Shown: one piece after another, positions 29,501-37,520 of the stretch
How the letters are laid out: each line of letters starts with the position of its first letter
Numbering within the stretch: position 1 is the stretch's first letter
Assembly (NCBI GenBank): GCA_024684085.1
Contig: JAIKXM010000019.1
Location: 24,395-88,394 of the forward strand
DNA length: 64,000 nt
Direction of reading: 5' to 3'
Origin: Lachnospiraceae bacterium
GTDB taxonomy: Bacteria > Bacillota > Clostridia > Lachnospirales > Lachnospiraceae
Notes under the pieces: model-generated
Told to the model about the DNA's origin: nothing
Database searches by the model: none
The model's input: the letters and a program-made list of their open reading frames with translations, nothing else
Program-made: the position numbers and the translations under genes

Positions 29501-30103
29501 GGACTCTATCTGATCGCCCCATAATTCTATTCTGTATGGATTGTCTTCGGTAAGATCGAATATATCGACGATACCGCCCCTGACAGAGAACTGTCCCTGT
29601 TCCTCCACCTGAGGGACTCGTACATATCCCATGTCGGTCAACTTGATCGCCAATGCTTTTTCCTCGACAAGAGTCTTCTTATCAAGCCTTATGGTATGAT
29701 CCCTGTACACTTCAAGAGGGATCATGGGAAGCATAAGTGAATCAAAAGTTGTGACCAGAGTCATCGGTCTGCCTTCGGCGATCCTCCGGATAGCTTTGAT
29801 CCTGTCCGTGGTCAGCCTGTTGCTGTATATATCCGCCTGAAAGAAGATAAGATCCTTGGCGGGATAAGTGAAGACATTACGTTCGTAGAGTCTTAAGTCC
29901 GATACTATCTCCCTGACTCTTGCCTCACTATAAGTAGCGATGATCTTAAACATAAAACCATCGCTCACCGCTTCCATTATATTCATCTTCTGGGAATCGC
30001 TACATCCCGATACTGTCACGGTTCCGGGCTTATCGGCATTAAGAAAGCGCGTAACGCTCTCATAGTCGGCCCAGTCCCTGACCGGTTCACAAATTGAGTT
30101 CAT
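26567..30103 (-). CDS. mfd: transcription-repair coupling factor
   Basis: ATP-driven translocase that removes stalled RNA polymerase and recruits UvrA. 1178 residues, full length. In order: a UvrB-like N-terminal region (UvrA-binding), the RNA polymerase-interacting CarD-like domain starting LHVGDYVVHETHGLGVYKG (about 495), RecG-like motor with Walker A CGDVGYGKTEIALRAAF, Walker B VVDEEQRFGV (DEEQ), motif III TLSATPIPRTL, the helicase C domain ending QLRGRVGRS, and the C-terminal TRCF domain. AAGG lies 8-9 nt before the ATG. It follows pth by 121 bp on the same strand and is probably co-transcribed, an arrangement also seen in other Firmicutes (pth-mfd). Confidence 0.98.
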   Translation of the reverse strand: MNSICEPVRDWADYESVTRFLNADKPGTVTVSGCSDSQKMNIMEAVSDGFMFKIIATYSEARVREIVSDLRLYERNVFTYPAKDLIFFQADIYSNRLTTDRIKAIRRIAEGRPMTLVTTFDSLMLPMIPLEVYRDHTIRLDKKTLVEEKALAIKLTDMGYVRVPQVEEQGQFSVRGGIVDIFDLTEDNPYRIELWGDQIESMRTFDIYTQRSIENLESLAVFPASELILDEDKLRAGMKAITKEGKASVKKLRDALKGDEAHRLETAMKTLEQDILELGRMTNLESYIHFFYPDTCSLTDYFADRKTMIVIDEPARVSEHVDAVSFEFADSMKNRLEKGYIIPTQMKLLMSKEETNARCQRYPLLQLSTLENRKGLIKPGLKAEITVKSISTYKNNFEMLVKDLEMYRKREYRILLLSGSRTRAKRLAGELRDRDFTAVYTEDPMRENQPREVVCMYGNALKGFEYPLLKYVVISESDIFGSSDKKKKPKSSYKGRGISDFNELHVGDYVVHETHGLGVYKGIEKVEVDKVTKDYLKIEYRDGGNLYILATGLDAIQKYASVDTEHKPKLNKLGSKEWVNTKQKVREAVEIVAEDLVNLYAARRAKKGFVFGPDTVWQQEFEELFPYEETADQLEAVADTKRDMESDKIMDRLICGDVGYGKTEIALRAAFKAVSDGKQVAVLVPTTILAGQHYNTFKDRMKDFPIRVEMLSRFRTASEQKKVIEDLKKGMVDIVIGTHRLLSKDVVYKDLGLLVVDEEQRFGVTHKEKLKTLKEEVDVLTLSATPIPRTLHMSLVGIRDMSVLEEPPGERMPIQTFVCEYNEEMVREAIVREISRGGQVYYVYNKVSNIADIASIIGKLVPEANVSYAHGQMKENELERIMYDFVNGEIDVLVSTTIIETGLDISNVNTIIIHDSDKFGLSQLYQLRGRVGRSTRTAYAFLMYKRDYMLKEVAEKRLEAIKEFTDLGSGFRIALRDLEIRGAGNLLGRKQHGHMEAVGYDMYCKMLNEAVMRLKGEAVDSEEEGTQIDLDVDAFIPADYIVNEMQKLEIYKRIASIETDAEADDMRGELKDRFGKLPDSADNLLKIALMKAKAAKVYIADIKGGRGEIRFTMRRDAAIKVDKIPDLMITMGKGFDLVTKGEPYFRMKYPVSDMSVINERTLIEKTGEVIEEMQKILL

Positions 30104-30224
30104 CCTACTTAGCCTTATCTGTAGCGGAATCGATTCATCACCGTCTTACCCTGTCTGCATCAGACAAAAATGATCCACCGTCCGCTTTATCTTATCCGAC
30201 AGCGAGATCAAAGTGATCCTTCAC

Positions 30225-30803
30225 TTACTTTTCCTTCTTAGCCGAAGTATTGAATCGGTTCATTGCCATCTCGGTCTCATCATGAACGAGAAGGGTCACC
30301 GCCTCACTCACCTTCTTAAGTGTCTCCTCGATCACCTTCGCATCGTCTGCATCAAATCGTCCGAGTACATGATTCACCAGGTCTCCTTTTTCCGGTTTGG
30401 CGCCAACGCCTACTCTCACACGTTTGAAAACATCCGATCCCGTATGAAGGATGATGTTCTTGATACCGTTATGGCCTCCTGCACTTCCCTTGGGTCTTAT
30501 CCGCAGACGTCCTACCTCAAGATCGATATCATCATAGAGTACTATAAGGCTGTCATTATCAAGCTTATAATAATCAAGCACCGCCCTTACGCATTCGCCC
30601 GAAAGGTTCATATAAGTCAGAGGCTTAACGAGAATGACCTTCTCGCCGTCAATATAGCCCTTTCCTATAAGCGCCTTGTGCTTCTTCTCCATGACATCAA
30701 TGTCATAATCTTTGGCAATTCTGTCTATGCACATAAAACCTGCATTATGTCTTGTATTTTTGTATTCTTCTGTGGGATTCCCCAGTCCAACTATAATATG
30801 CAT
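30225..30803 (-). CDS. pth: peptidyl-tRNA hydrolase
   Basis: Releases peptides from dropped-off peptidyl-tRNA. Starting at the ATG at 30803 (192 residues) the protein begins MHIIVGLGNPTEEYKNTRHN, the canonical N-terminus; catalytic His19 is in NTRHNAGF. Also visible: KPLTYMNLSGE and GSAGGHNGIKNI. No ribosome binding site is visible before this ATG. A TATACT hexamer lies 7 nt upstream, so the transcript may be nearly leaderless. An in-frame start at 30821 has no better site. It leads the pth-mfd pair. Confidence 0.95.
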   Translation of the reverse strand: MHIIVGLGNPTEEYKNTRHNAGFMCIDRIAKDYDIDVMEKKHKALIGKGYIDGEKVILVKPLTYMNLSGECVRAVLDYYKLDNDSLIVLYDDIDLEVGRLRIRPKGSAGGHNGIKNIILHTGSDVFKRVRVGVGAKPEKGDLVNHVLGRFDADDAKVIEETLKKVSEAVTLLVHDETEMAMNRFNTSAKKEK

Positions 30804-30821
30804 GCTGATAGTATAGCACAA

Positions 30822-30960
30822 TTTCTTACAAGAAAGAATGTCGCTTGCGACATTCTCGCGTCGAGCGCGAATACTTTAATCGTCTGCCTTTCGCGCGAGT
30901 GCGCATCCTTAGCGGAGCGTTTTTAATGCAACAGGAAGCACTTTCCTATTACACTAAAAA
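30822..30960. other. hairpin-rich intergenic DNA
   Basis: GAATGTCG / CGACATTC forms an 8-bp stem with a 4-nt loop at about 30836-30855, followed by G+C-rich words (GCGAGCG-like) and AGGAA-N5-TTCCT. It contains no gene. It resembles the inner part of the element at 26186-26386 in flavour (TAGCGGA words) but does not share its ends. Confidence 0.4.
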
Positions 30961-30963
30961 CAG

Positions 30964-30996
30964 AAAAACCCGCATCAGGTCAAACCCGATGCAGGC
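30964..30996 (-). terminator. terminator of glgC-glgD
   Basis: On the minus strand GCCTGCATC pairs with GATGCGGGT (two G-T pairs) and is followed by TTTTTCTG. It is located 32 nt after the glgD stop. Confidence 0.8.
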
Positions 30997-31028
30997 TTCA
31001 TTCTGTTTATATGCACTTCTATAATAAC

Positions 31029-32147
31029 TTACATTGTATATCTGTCGTTATTCTCGAGGACGATCTTGATACCATTCTCTCCCTTATGGTAAGAGTTGGT
31101 TCTGATCGTGCCACGGCTCTCAACGATACAATTCTCTATGTATGAGTTATCGCCGATGTATACGTCATTAAGAATGATAGAATTCTTAATGGTACAGTTA
31201 TTGCCGATAAATGCCTTACGGAAGATAACCGAGTTCTCAACAGTACCGTTAACGATAGTTCCGGAACTGATAAGACTGTTCATTATATGAGCGCCCCTGT
31301 TGAACTTGGCAGGTGGCAGGTCATCAACCTTAGAGTAGATATCGGGATACTGTCTGAAGAAGTATTCTCTTACTTCAGGCTTAAGGAAATCCATATTGGT
31401 TCCGTAATAATCATCAACCGATGCAACATTACGCCAGTATTCCTTCAGCTTATATCCGTATACAGCCTTCTGATCCTTATATCTGATAAGGATATCCTTA
31501 ACAAGATCGAATCTGTCCTCACGTGCACTCGCCTCGATCATCTCAATAAGAAGACGTCTTCTGATGACATAGATACCACATGAAATGGTATTGGACTTAG
31601 CCACGATCGGCTTCTCTTCGAACTCAATGATCTTGCTGTCCTCATTCATCTTGAGTGTTCCGTATCTGTCAACGGGAACATTGGCAGGCATATCCTTGGT
31701 AACTACCGTTACATCTGCCTTCTTCTCAATGTGATATTCAAGAACCTTATTATAATCCAACTTATATACGCAGTCCGCAGAGCTTATTACCACATAAGGC
31801 TCATGGCTGGTCTTAAGAAATTCCAGATTCTGGTAGATGGCATCAGCCGTTCCTCTGTACCAATAGCTGTTGTCCGAAGTAACAGCAGGTGTGAAGACGA
31901 ACAGACCGCCCTGCTTACGACCGAAGTCCCACCATTTTGAAGAACTAAGGTGTTCATTGAGACTTCCGGCATTGTACTGTGTAAATACAGCCACCTTCTG
32001 GATATGTGAATTGGACATATTGCTCAATGCAAAATCGATGGCCCTGTAGCTTCCTGCTATGGGCATTGCACCGACCGCCCTCTTCTGAGAGAGTTCCCTC
32101 ATTCTGTGATTATTACCACCGGCTAATATAATACCTATCGCTCTCAT
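31029..32147 (-). CDS. glgD: glucose-1-phosphate adenylyltransferase-like subunit GlgD
   Basis: Partner subunit of ADP-glucose pyrophosphorylase, the entry step of glycogen synthesis. 372 residues: an N-terminal nucleotidyltransferase fold beginning [13 protein letters not shown], then a left-handed beta-helix C-terminus with hexapeptide-like repeats ([20 protein letters not shown]). The GlgC catalytic loop (GGxGxRLxxLTxxxAKPA) is altered to [18 protein letters not shown], as usual for GlgD, so it is probably regulatory or weakly catalytic. Its start overlaps the glgC stop by 4 nt (ATGA), implying a hetero-oligomer made stoichiometrically. Confidence 0.92.
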   Translation of the reverse strand: MRAIGIILAGGNNHRMRELSQKRAVGAMPIAGSYRAIDFALSNMSNSHIQKVAVFTQYNAGSLNEHLSSSKWWDFGRKQGGLFVFTPAVTSDNSYWYRGTADAIYQNLEFLKTSHEPYVVISSADCVYKLDYNKVLEYHIEKKADVTVVTKDMPANVPVDRYGTLKMNEDSKIIEFEEKPIVAKSNTISCGIYVIRRRLLIEMIEASAREDRFDLVKDILIRYKDQKAVYGYKLKEYWRNVASVDDYYGTNMDFLKPEVREYFFRQYPDIYSKVDDLPPAKFNRGAHIMNSLISSGTIVNGTVENSVIFRKAFIGNNCTIKNSIILNDVYIGDNSYIENCIVESRGTIRTNSYHKGENGIKIVLENNDRYTM

Positions 32148-33418
32148 CTGTTATCACCTGCCTTGTTCAAAGTCTTACCGCTCGCCAAAGTATTCTTGTC
32201 ATAATCTGACTCGTCGGTCACACCGAAAATGCAGGCATTTTTGCCTATAGTAATATTGTCGGGTATCTCGCTTCTCTCGCCGATGCAGACAAGTCCGTGA
32301 TTATAGATATGAGGATCTGTCTCATTATCAACTTCCTCGCCTATACCTGTACGGATGCCGTTACCGAAGACAACATTCTCGGCCACTATAGTCTTATTCA
32401 ACTCACAATTCTCACCGATCACGGTATTGTTCATTACAATGGAATCCCTGATAACGGTTCCCTTACCTATGGTAACTCCGCAACCGATAACGGAATTGTA
32501 TACCTCACCGTATATCTCGGTACCTTCACCTACTATACTCTTCTCGATCTTACTGCCGGAAGAATAATACTGAGGAGGAAGAGCGTCATTCTTGGTATAG
32601 ATCTTCCAATACTCCTCATAGAGGTTGAACTCGGGCACTATATCGATAAGCTCCATATTGGCTTCCCAATATGAATTAAGAGTTCCTACATCCTTCCAAT
32701 AACCGTTGAACTCGTAAGCATACATCGGTGAACCCTTAGCATGGATATAAGGAATGACATGCTTACCAAAATCGAGATTAGGCTGGTTGGATTCATCATG
32801 CAATGCCTTCTTGAGCACTGGCCAGTTGAAGATATATATACCCATGGAAGCGAGATTACTTCTGGGGTTCTCAGGCTTCTCTTCGAAGTCCGTTATCTTC
32901 CTGTTATCATCGGTTATCATGATACCGAAACGCTTAGCCTCTTCCATGGGAACGGGCATAACCGCTATGGTACAATCTGCTTTGTTCTGCTTATGGAAAT
33001 CCAGCATGACTTCATAATCCATCTTATAGATATGGTCACCGGACAAGATAAGAACATACTCGGGATTATAACTGTCTATATAATCTATGTTCTGATAAAT
33101 AGCATTGGCTGTACCGGTATACCACTCACTGTTATCCATCTTCTCATAAGGTGGAAGCACTGTAACACCACCGACATTACGATCAAGATCCCATGATATA
33201 CCTATTCCGATATGAGTATTAAGCCTTAAAGGCTGATACTGTGTAAGTACACCTACCGTGTCTACACCGGAATTGATACAATTACTCAATGGGAAATCGA
33301 TAATCCTGTATTTCCCTCCGAAAGATACTGCAGGCTTTGCCATCTTGGATGTAAGGACACCAAGTCTGCTTCCCTGACCTCCTGCCAGAAGCATGGCAAT
33401 CATCTCTTTTTTGATCAT
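32144..33418 (-). CDS. glgC: glucose-1-phosphate adenylyltransferase
   Basis: Makes ADP-glucose from ATP and glucose-1-phosphate. 424 residues. The catalytic loop [50 protein letters not shown] (metal Asp) and DFEEKPENP are all present, followed by beta-helix repeats. GAGGTGA lies just upstream of the start. It leads the glgC-glgD transcript and has a readable promoter at 33456-33484. Confidence 0.96.
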   Translation of the reverse strand: MIKKEMIAMLLAGGQGSRLGVLTSKMAKPAVSFGGKYRIIDFPLSNCINSGVDTVGVLTQYQPLRLNTHIGIGISWDLDRNVGGVTVLPPYEKMDNSEWYTGTANAIYQNIDYIDSYNPEYVLILSGDHIYKMDYEVMLDFHKQNKADCTIAVMPVPMEEAKRFGIMITDDNRKITDFEEKPENPRSNLASMGIYIFNWPVLKKALHDESNQPNLDFGKHVIPYIHAKGSPMYAYEFNGYWKDVGTLNSYWEANMELIDIVPEFNLYEEYWKIYTKNDALPPQYYSSGSKIEKSIVGEGTEIYGEVYNSVIGCGVTIGKGTVIRDSIVMNNTVIGENCELNKTIVAENVVFGNGIRTGIGEEVDNETDPHIYNHGLVCIGERSEIPDNITIGKNACIFGVTDESDYDKNTLASGKTLNKAGDNR

Positions 33419-33455
33419 AGACTCACCTCTTTAGCCCTTTATAAATTGTACTAAA

Positions 33456-33484
33456 ATTATAACACATTTACACATTTTAGTGAA
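33456..33484 (-). promoter_or_regulatory. sigma-A promoter of glgC-glgD
   Basis: On the minus strand TTCACT, 17 nt, TATAAT, with a TGT immediately before the -10 (extended -10). It lies 38 nt before the glgC start. Confidence 0.65.
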
Positions 33485-33730
33485 TATTTTTTACAAAAAA
33501 CGAGCTTTATTCAGTCATTTTATTGTATATTATTAACGTCAGTTGCGTTTTCAAGATTATTGCGGTCACAGCGAGACTGAATACAGACAATAAATCGTAT
33601 ATATTTTATCATGTCACCGCCTTATCATATTATCACATTAGTGTAACAAAGTATATAATTACCGACACAATATTGCATATTTCTCCATGCAAACGTATAA
33701 TCAATAAGAAGTCTTAGCAAATATATGTAT
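33485..33730. other. A+T-rich region upstream of murC
   Basis: The gap between glgC and murC is 414 bp. A TATAAT at about 33653-33658, with TTATCA 18 nt upstream, is a plausible plus-strand promoter for murC. I see no gene or conserved RNA here. Confidence 0.4.
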
Positions 33731-33810
33731 TGAAAACGGACGATTTCGATGATCTTTGATCCCGCTGTCTTGAAAGCGGACGATTTCGATGATCTTTGAT
33801 CCCGCTGTCC
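33731..33810. repeat. two tandem copies of a 40-bp unit before murC
   Basis: 33731-33770 and 33771-33810 match at 38 of 40 positions by eye. Each unit contains CGATTTCGATGATC and GATCCCGCT. The second copy ends 23 nt before the murC start, so the repeat lies in the murC 5' leader. Confidence 0.9.
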
Positions 33811-33832
33811 GGCTCGGTACAATGGAGGCAAA

Positions 33833-35209
33833 ATGTATCAGATTGATTTTAATAAACCGATACACGTTTATTTCTGCGGTATCGGCGGAATAAGCATGAG
33901 CGGTCTTGCAGAGATACTCTTAAGCCGCGGTTTCAGGATCTCAGGCTCTGATATGAAGCGCAGTGAGATCACAGACAATCTTGAATCATCCGGCATGAAG
34001 GTATATATAGGTCAACGCGGATCCAATATCACGGACGACATCGACCTCTTCATATATACTGCTGCCATACACGAAGACAATCCCGAATGGGTAGCCATGA
34101 AAGAGAAGAATATCCCTTCCCTTTCAAGAGCGGAGCTTCTCGGAGAGATCATGAAGAACTTCCCTGTACCCGTTGCGATCGCAGGTACTCACGGTAAGAC
34201 AACGACCACTTCCATGATCTCACAGGTGTTGCTTGATTCCGATGCGGATCCTACTCTTTCGATCGGCGGTATCCTCCGTTCCATCGGAGGCAATATAAGG
34301 ATAGGTCACTCGGATCTGTTCGTTACGGAAGCTTGTGAATATACAAACAGTTTCCTGTCTTTTTTCCCAAAAGTGGCTCTTATCCTGAATATAGAAGAAG
34401 ATCATATGGACTTTTTCAAGGATATCGATGATATACGTTCATCGTTCAGGCGCTTTGCAGAACTCCTTCCTAAGGACGGTACACTTATCATCAACGGTGA
34501 GATAGATAACGTCGGCGAGATCACATCAGATCTTGAATGTAAGGTCATAACATATGGTTCCGACTCATCCTTCGATTATTATCCTTCGGATATAACATAT
34601 GATGAACTCGGTCACCCGACATACATCCTGCATTCGCCTTCAGGAACCGCTGCAGTCACTCTTTCGGTTCCCGGCGCGCACAATGTATCCAATTCGCTCG
34701 CGGCCTTTGCCTGTGCGGATGTGTGCGGGATCGACAGGGAGAAGACATCTCAGGGACTTAAAGCTTTCACCGGAACTGACAGAAGGTTCGAATATAAAGG
34801 CAAGCTTCACGGCGTGACCATCCTGGATGATTATGCTCATCATCCGACAGAGATCAAAGCCACTCTGAGTGCAGCCCGCAATCTTGATTACAAAAGACTG
34901 GTAGTCATCTTCCAGCCCCATACTTACACAAGAACCAGGGCTTTCCTTAATGAGTTTGCCGAAGCGCTGTCCGCAGCCGATCTTGTGGTCCTCGCCGATA
35001 TATACGCTGCGAGAGAGAAGAACACCATAGGTATTTCATCTGACGATCTCAGGAAAAAGATCGAAGAACTCGGAACCGAATGCGAATACTTCCCGACTTT
35101 CGACGAAATTGAAAATTTTATTTTAGAAAATTGTTCCACCGGTGACTTGTTGATAACTATGGGAGCCGGAGATGTTGTAAACATCGGCGAAAGTCTGCTT
35201 GGCATATAA
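33833..35209 (+). CDS. murC: UDP-N-acetylmuramate--L-alanine ligase
   Basis: First amino-acid ligase of peptidoglycan synthesis. 458 residues. Rossmann start IHVYFCGIGGISMSGLAE, P-loop AGTHGKTTTTSM (about 117-128), VTEACEYTNSFL, NIEEDHMDFF, the DRRFEYKG segment, and DDYAHHPTEIKAT in the C-terminal domain. GGAGG lies 7 nt before the ATG. It is followed immediately by DnaA boxes and a terminator, so it is probably transcribed alone. Confidence 0.97.
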   Translation: MYQIDFNKPIHVYFCGIGGISMSGLAEILLSRGFRISGSDMKRSEITDNLESSGMKVYIGQRGSNITDDIDLFIYTAAIHEDNPEWVAMKEKNIPSLSRAELLGEIMKNFPVPVAIAGTHGKTTTTSMISQVLLDSDADPTLSIGGILRSIGGNIRIGHSDLFVTEACEYTNSFLSFFPKVALILNIEEDHMDFFKDIDDIRSSFRRFAELLPKDGTLIINGEIDNVGEITSDLECKVITYGSDSSFDYYPSDITYDELGHPTYILHSPSGTAAVTLSVPGAHNVSNSLAAFACADVCGIDREKTSQGLKAFTGTDRRFEYKGKLHGVTILDDYAHHPTEIKATLSAARNLDYKRLVVIFQPHTYTRTRAFLNEFAEALSAADLVVLADIYAAREKNTIGISSDDLRKKIEELGTECEYFPTFDEIENFILENCSTGDLLITMGAGDVVNIGESLLGI

Positions 35210-35347
35210 TTATCCACATTATCCACAAAATCGTGCACCTTTAATGATACTCGATTTTGTGGATATTTTTATTTTTGCCAAACGGCGGTTTTTAGGAATC
35301 TTTCGAATATCTCGTCTGACTTATCCACTTTATCCACATTATCCACA
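35210..35347. promoter_or_regulatory. cluster of six DnaA boxes
   Basis: TTATCCACA at 35210-35218 and 35219-35227, an inverted ATATCCACA at 35258-35266, then TTATCCACT at 35321-35329 and TTATCCACA at 35330-35338 and 35339-35347. Four are perfect consensus boxes; the tandem ones are packed head to tail with an exact 9-bp period. The first starts right after the murC stop. Downstream is an A+T-rich tract (35392-35410) and then two helicase-loading genes. This could be a DnaA-regulated promoter region, a DnaA titration site, or an accessory origin. Confidence 0.85.
35221..35276 (+). terminator. murC terminator built from two DnaA boxes
   Basis: A 13-bp stem (ATCCACAAAATCG, 35221-35233, with its complement 35252-35264) is followed by ATTTTTATTTTT. 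The arms contain the second and third DnaA boxes of the cluster. Confidence 0.85.
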
Positions 35348-35457
35348 CGCCCTTAAAACCCTTGATTTTACGGCGTTTGCGGACTTTTCATCTATTTATT
35401 TTTTTTCATCTCTGTGCTATAATTCGACTTGCTTAAGAAAAAAGGATTGGTGAAATT

Positions 35458-36372
35458 ATGTGTGATTTAGCCCTCTACAGGGAGAATAATACAGACAGTA
35501 CAGCTGTCTCTAATTGTTTTATCGATGAATATCTGGCTGATGCCAACGACGCGCAGATAAAGGTCTACCTTTATCTTATTCGCATGACCAATGCGGGTCG
35601 TCCCACCAACATCAGCGATATTGCTGATAAGTTCAATCATACAGAGAAGGATATATGTCGTGCTCTGCGTTACTGGGAGAAGAAGGGACTCCTGTCTCTT
35701 GACTACGACCAGAACGGAGGGATCGTGGGCTTGCGCATGTTCGATCCCACTCAGCCCAACAAACGCAGCATGCCATCCAATAATAATATGTTCACACCGG
35801 TGATGAGCATTATGTCCGAAGAGTCTTCTTCTGCTGCCCGAAATTCCGGAATGGAGACTGTCTTAGAATCCAATGCGGATGATACTCAGAAGAAGTATTT
35901 CAAGCCGGATTATTCTGTCCGCAAACTTAATGCATGCCGCAAGCGTGAAGATATCTCCAACCTTATCTTCATCGCCGAGCAATATCTTAAGCAGCCTCTC
36001 TCTGCCAATGACATCAAGTCGATCATCTTCTATACCGACGAGCTTGGACTCAGCGAAGATGTTATCGATCATATGATCCAGTATTGTGTGGATATCAAGG
36101 AGAAAGAGAAGAAATCGATCAATTTCGCTTATATAGATAAGGTAGCCATCACTTGGGCTCAGAATAATATCAGCACCGTTAAGGAAGCCCGGGCTTTCAT
36201 CCGCTCAATGGGCAAGCGTACGAGTACCGGGGCTGCTTCTGACACTGCTCAGAAATCTACCGTTAACTACGCTCAGAATACTGCTCCGCGCAAGTTCAAT
36301 ACAAGCTTCCATCAGATAGAGCAAAACACCTACGACTTTGCTGCACTTGAGCAAAGACTACTTAATAAATAA
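35458..36372 (+). CDS. DnaD/DnaB-domain replication initiation protein
   Basis: Firmicute primosome protein, related to B. subtilis DnaD/DnaB, acting with DnaA to load the replicative helicase. 304 residues. The N-terminal part (about 28-90) is a winged-helix-like domain (AQIKVYLYLIRM ... ISDIADKFNHTEKDICRALRYWEKKGLL). A DnaD-like C-terminal domain follows at about 160-265, ending in YIDKVAITWAQNNISTVKEA (the YxxxIxxxW motif). The tail is Ala/Thr/Gln-rich. AAAGGATTGGTGAAATT precedes the ATG. It lies 18 bp before the DnaI-type gene, so the two form an operon, directly downstream of DnaA boxes. Confidence 0.88.
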   Translation: MCDLALYRENNTDSTAVSNCFIDEYLADANDAQIKVYLYLIRMTNAGRPTNISDIADKFNHTEKDICRALRYWEKKGLLSLDYDQNGGIVGLRMFDPTQPNKRSMPSNNNMFTPVMSIMSEESSSAARNSGMETVLESNADDTQKKYFKPDYSVRKLNACRKREDISNLIFIAEQYLKQPLSANDIKSIIFYTDELGLSEDVIDHMIQYCVDIKEKEKKSINFAYIDKVAITWAQNNISTVKEARAFIRSMGKRTSTGAASDTAQKSTVNYAQNTAPRKFNTSFHQIEQNTYDFAALEQRLLNK

Positions 36373-36390
36373 CTTTTATCAGAGGACGTT

Positions 36391-37341
36391 ATGGGAATCT
36401 CCAATTCACAATACAATTCCATTATCAGCAGATACGATGCACGAAGAATGAGTGCAGCAGATGAGCTTAATTCGCGTCGTGACTATGTCTACTCACATGT
36501 GGACGGTTATAAGGAACTGTGTGATGCCGTTGCTTCGCTCTCGGTTGAGCGTACAAAGGCGGCTCTTTCAGGTGATAAGAACGCGCTCTCCGATCTGGGT
36601 TCTCTGATCGACGATCTGTCTTCACAGAAGAAGGCACTTCTCATATCTGCCGGACTTCCCGAAGACTATCTTACCGCATCTTATATATGCAACGACTGCA
36701 AGGACACCGGTTATATAAACGGACAAAAGTGTCATTGCTTCAAGCAGGAAGTTCTTACGCTTCTGTATGATAATTCCAACATGAAAGAGATCCTGTCGCA
36801 GGTTGATTTTTCAATGATCAGCAGTGATTATTATAAAGGCTCGGATCTTATCAATTTCAATAAAACATATGAGAAGGCAAGGGAATTTGTCAGGGACTTT
36901 GACAAAACCTACGACAATCTTCTCTTCTACGGTACTGTCGGAACAGGTAAGTCACTGATGTCTTCGTGCATAGCCAAAGAACTTCTCGACAGCGGCCATT
37001 CCGTGATCTATTTCAGTGCGATCGCACTCCTTGAAGCCCTGTCCGATTATACTTTCTCATCGGGCAAGAGGGATGATTCCACAGTCAATAATCTCTATGA
37101 ATGCGATCTGCTCATCATCGATGACCTCGGAACGGAGCTTATCAACAGCTTCACCATTTCGTCGATCTTCAATCTCATCAATGAGAGATTCAATCGTCGG
37201 AAGTCTGTTATCATATCAACCAATCAGACTCTGATACAGCTTCAGGAGACTTATACCGATCGAATATTCTCAAGATTAAGTGCGAACTTCCGCTTTTGTA
37301 ACCTTACAGGGCCGGATATACGCATGCTCAAAGGATATTGA
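36391..37341 (+). CDS. dnaI: DnaI/DnaC-type helicase loader ATPase
   Basis: AAA+ ATPase that loads the replicative helicase. 316 residues. The N-terminal domain carries a zinc-type motif, CNDCKDTGYINGQKCHC (about 98-114), as in DnaI. Walker A is YGTVGTGKSLM (about 186-196), Walker B LLIIDDLGTE, sensor I ISTNQ, and an Arg-finger-like RIFSRLSANF near the C-terminus. GAGG lies 5 nt before the ATG. Partner of the DnaD-like protein upstream. Confidence 0.9.
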   Translation: MGISNSQYNSIISRYDARRMSAADELNSRRDYVYSHVDGYKELCDAVASLSVERTKAALSGDKNALSDLGSLIDDLSSQKKALLISAGLPEDYLTASYICNDCKDTGYINGQKCHCFKQEVLTLLYDNSNMKEILSQVDFSMISSDYYKGSDLINFNKTYEKAREFVRDFDKTYDNLLFYGTVGTGKSLMSSCIAKELLDSGHSVIYFSAIALLEALSDYTFSSGKRDDSTVNNLYECDLLIIDDLGTELINSFTISSIFNLINERFNRRKSVIISTNQTLIQLQETYTDRIFSRLSANFRFCNLTGPDIRMLKGY

Positions 37342-37429
37342 TCTTAACGGAATATGGCTGTTTACTGTATTTTGCTCAAACAACCCGCGTAAATACATCG
37401 CAATATAGTCATTTTTATCATTGTCGGAT

Positions 37430-37520
37430 ATACTTCAATAATGGTATGATGCTTATGCGATTAGCATATGTAAACTTTTGACAACTACAACACATACGAA
37501 CGAAAGAGAGGTTTGCCTCA
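37430..37520 (+). promoter_or_regulatory. prs promoter and leader with a sequestered SD
   Basis: TTGTCG, 18 nt, TATGAT just before 37460 is a plausible sigma-A promoter. The ribosome binding site reads GAGAGGTTTGCCTCA-ATG: GAGG can pair with CCTC around a 4-nt loop, hiding the site. Confidence 0.45.

Noticed and set aside
33523..33717. 64-codon plus-strand frame upstream of murC
   Set aside because: No ribosome binding site, low-complexity A+T-rich composition, no recognisable motif.
35210..35347. Chromosomal oriC
   Set aside because: No dnaA, dnaN, rpmH or gyrase genes in the window; kept only as a DnaA-box cluster.
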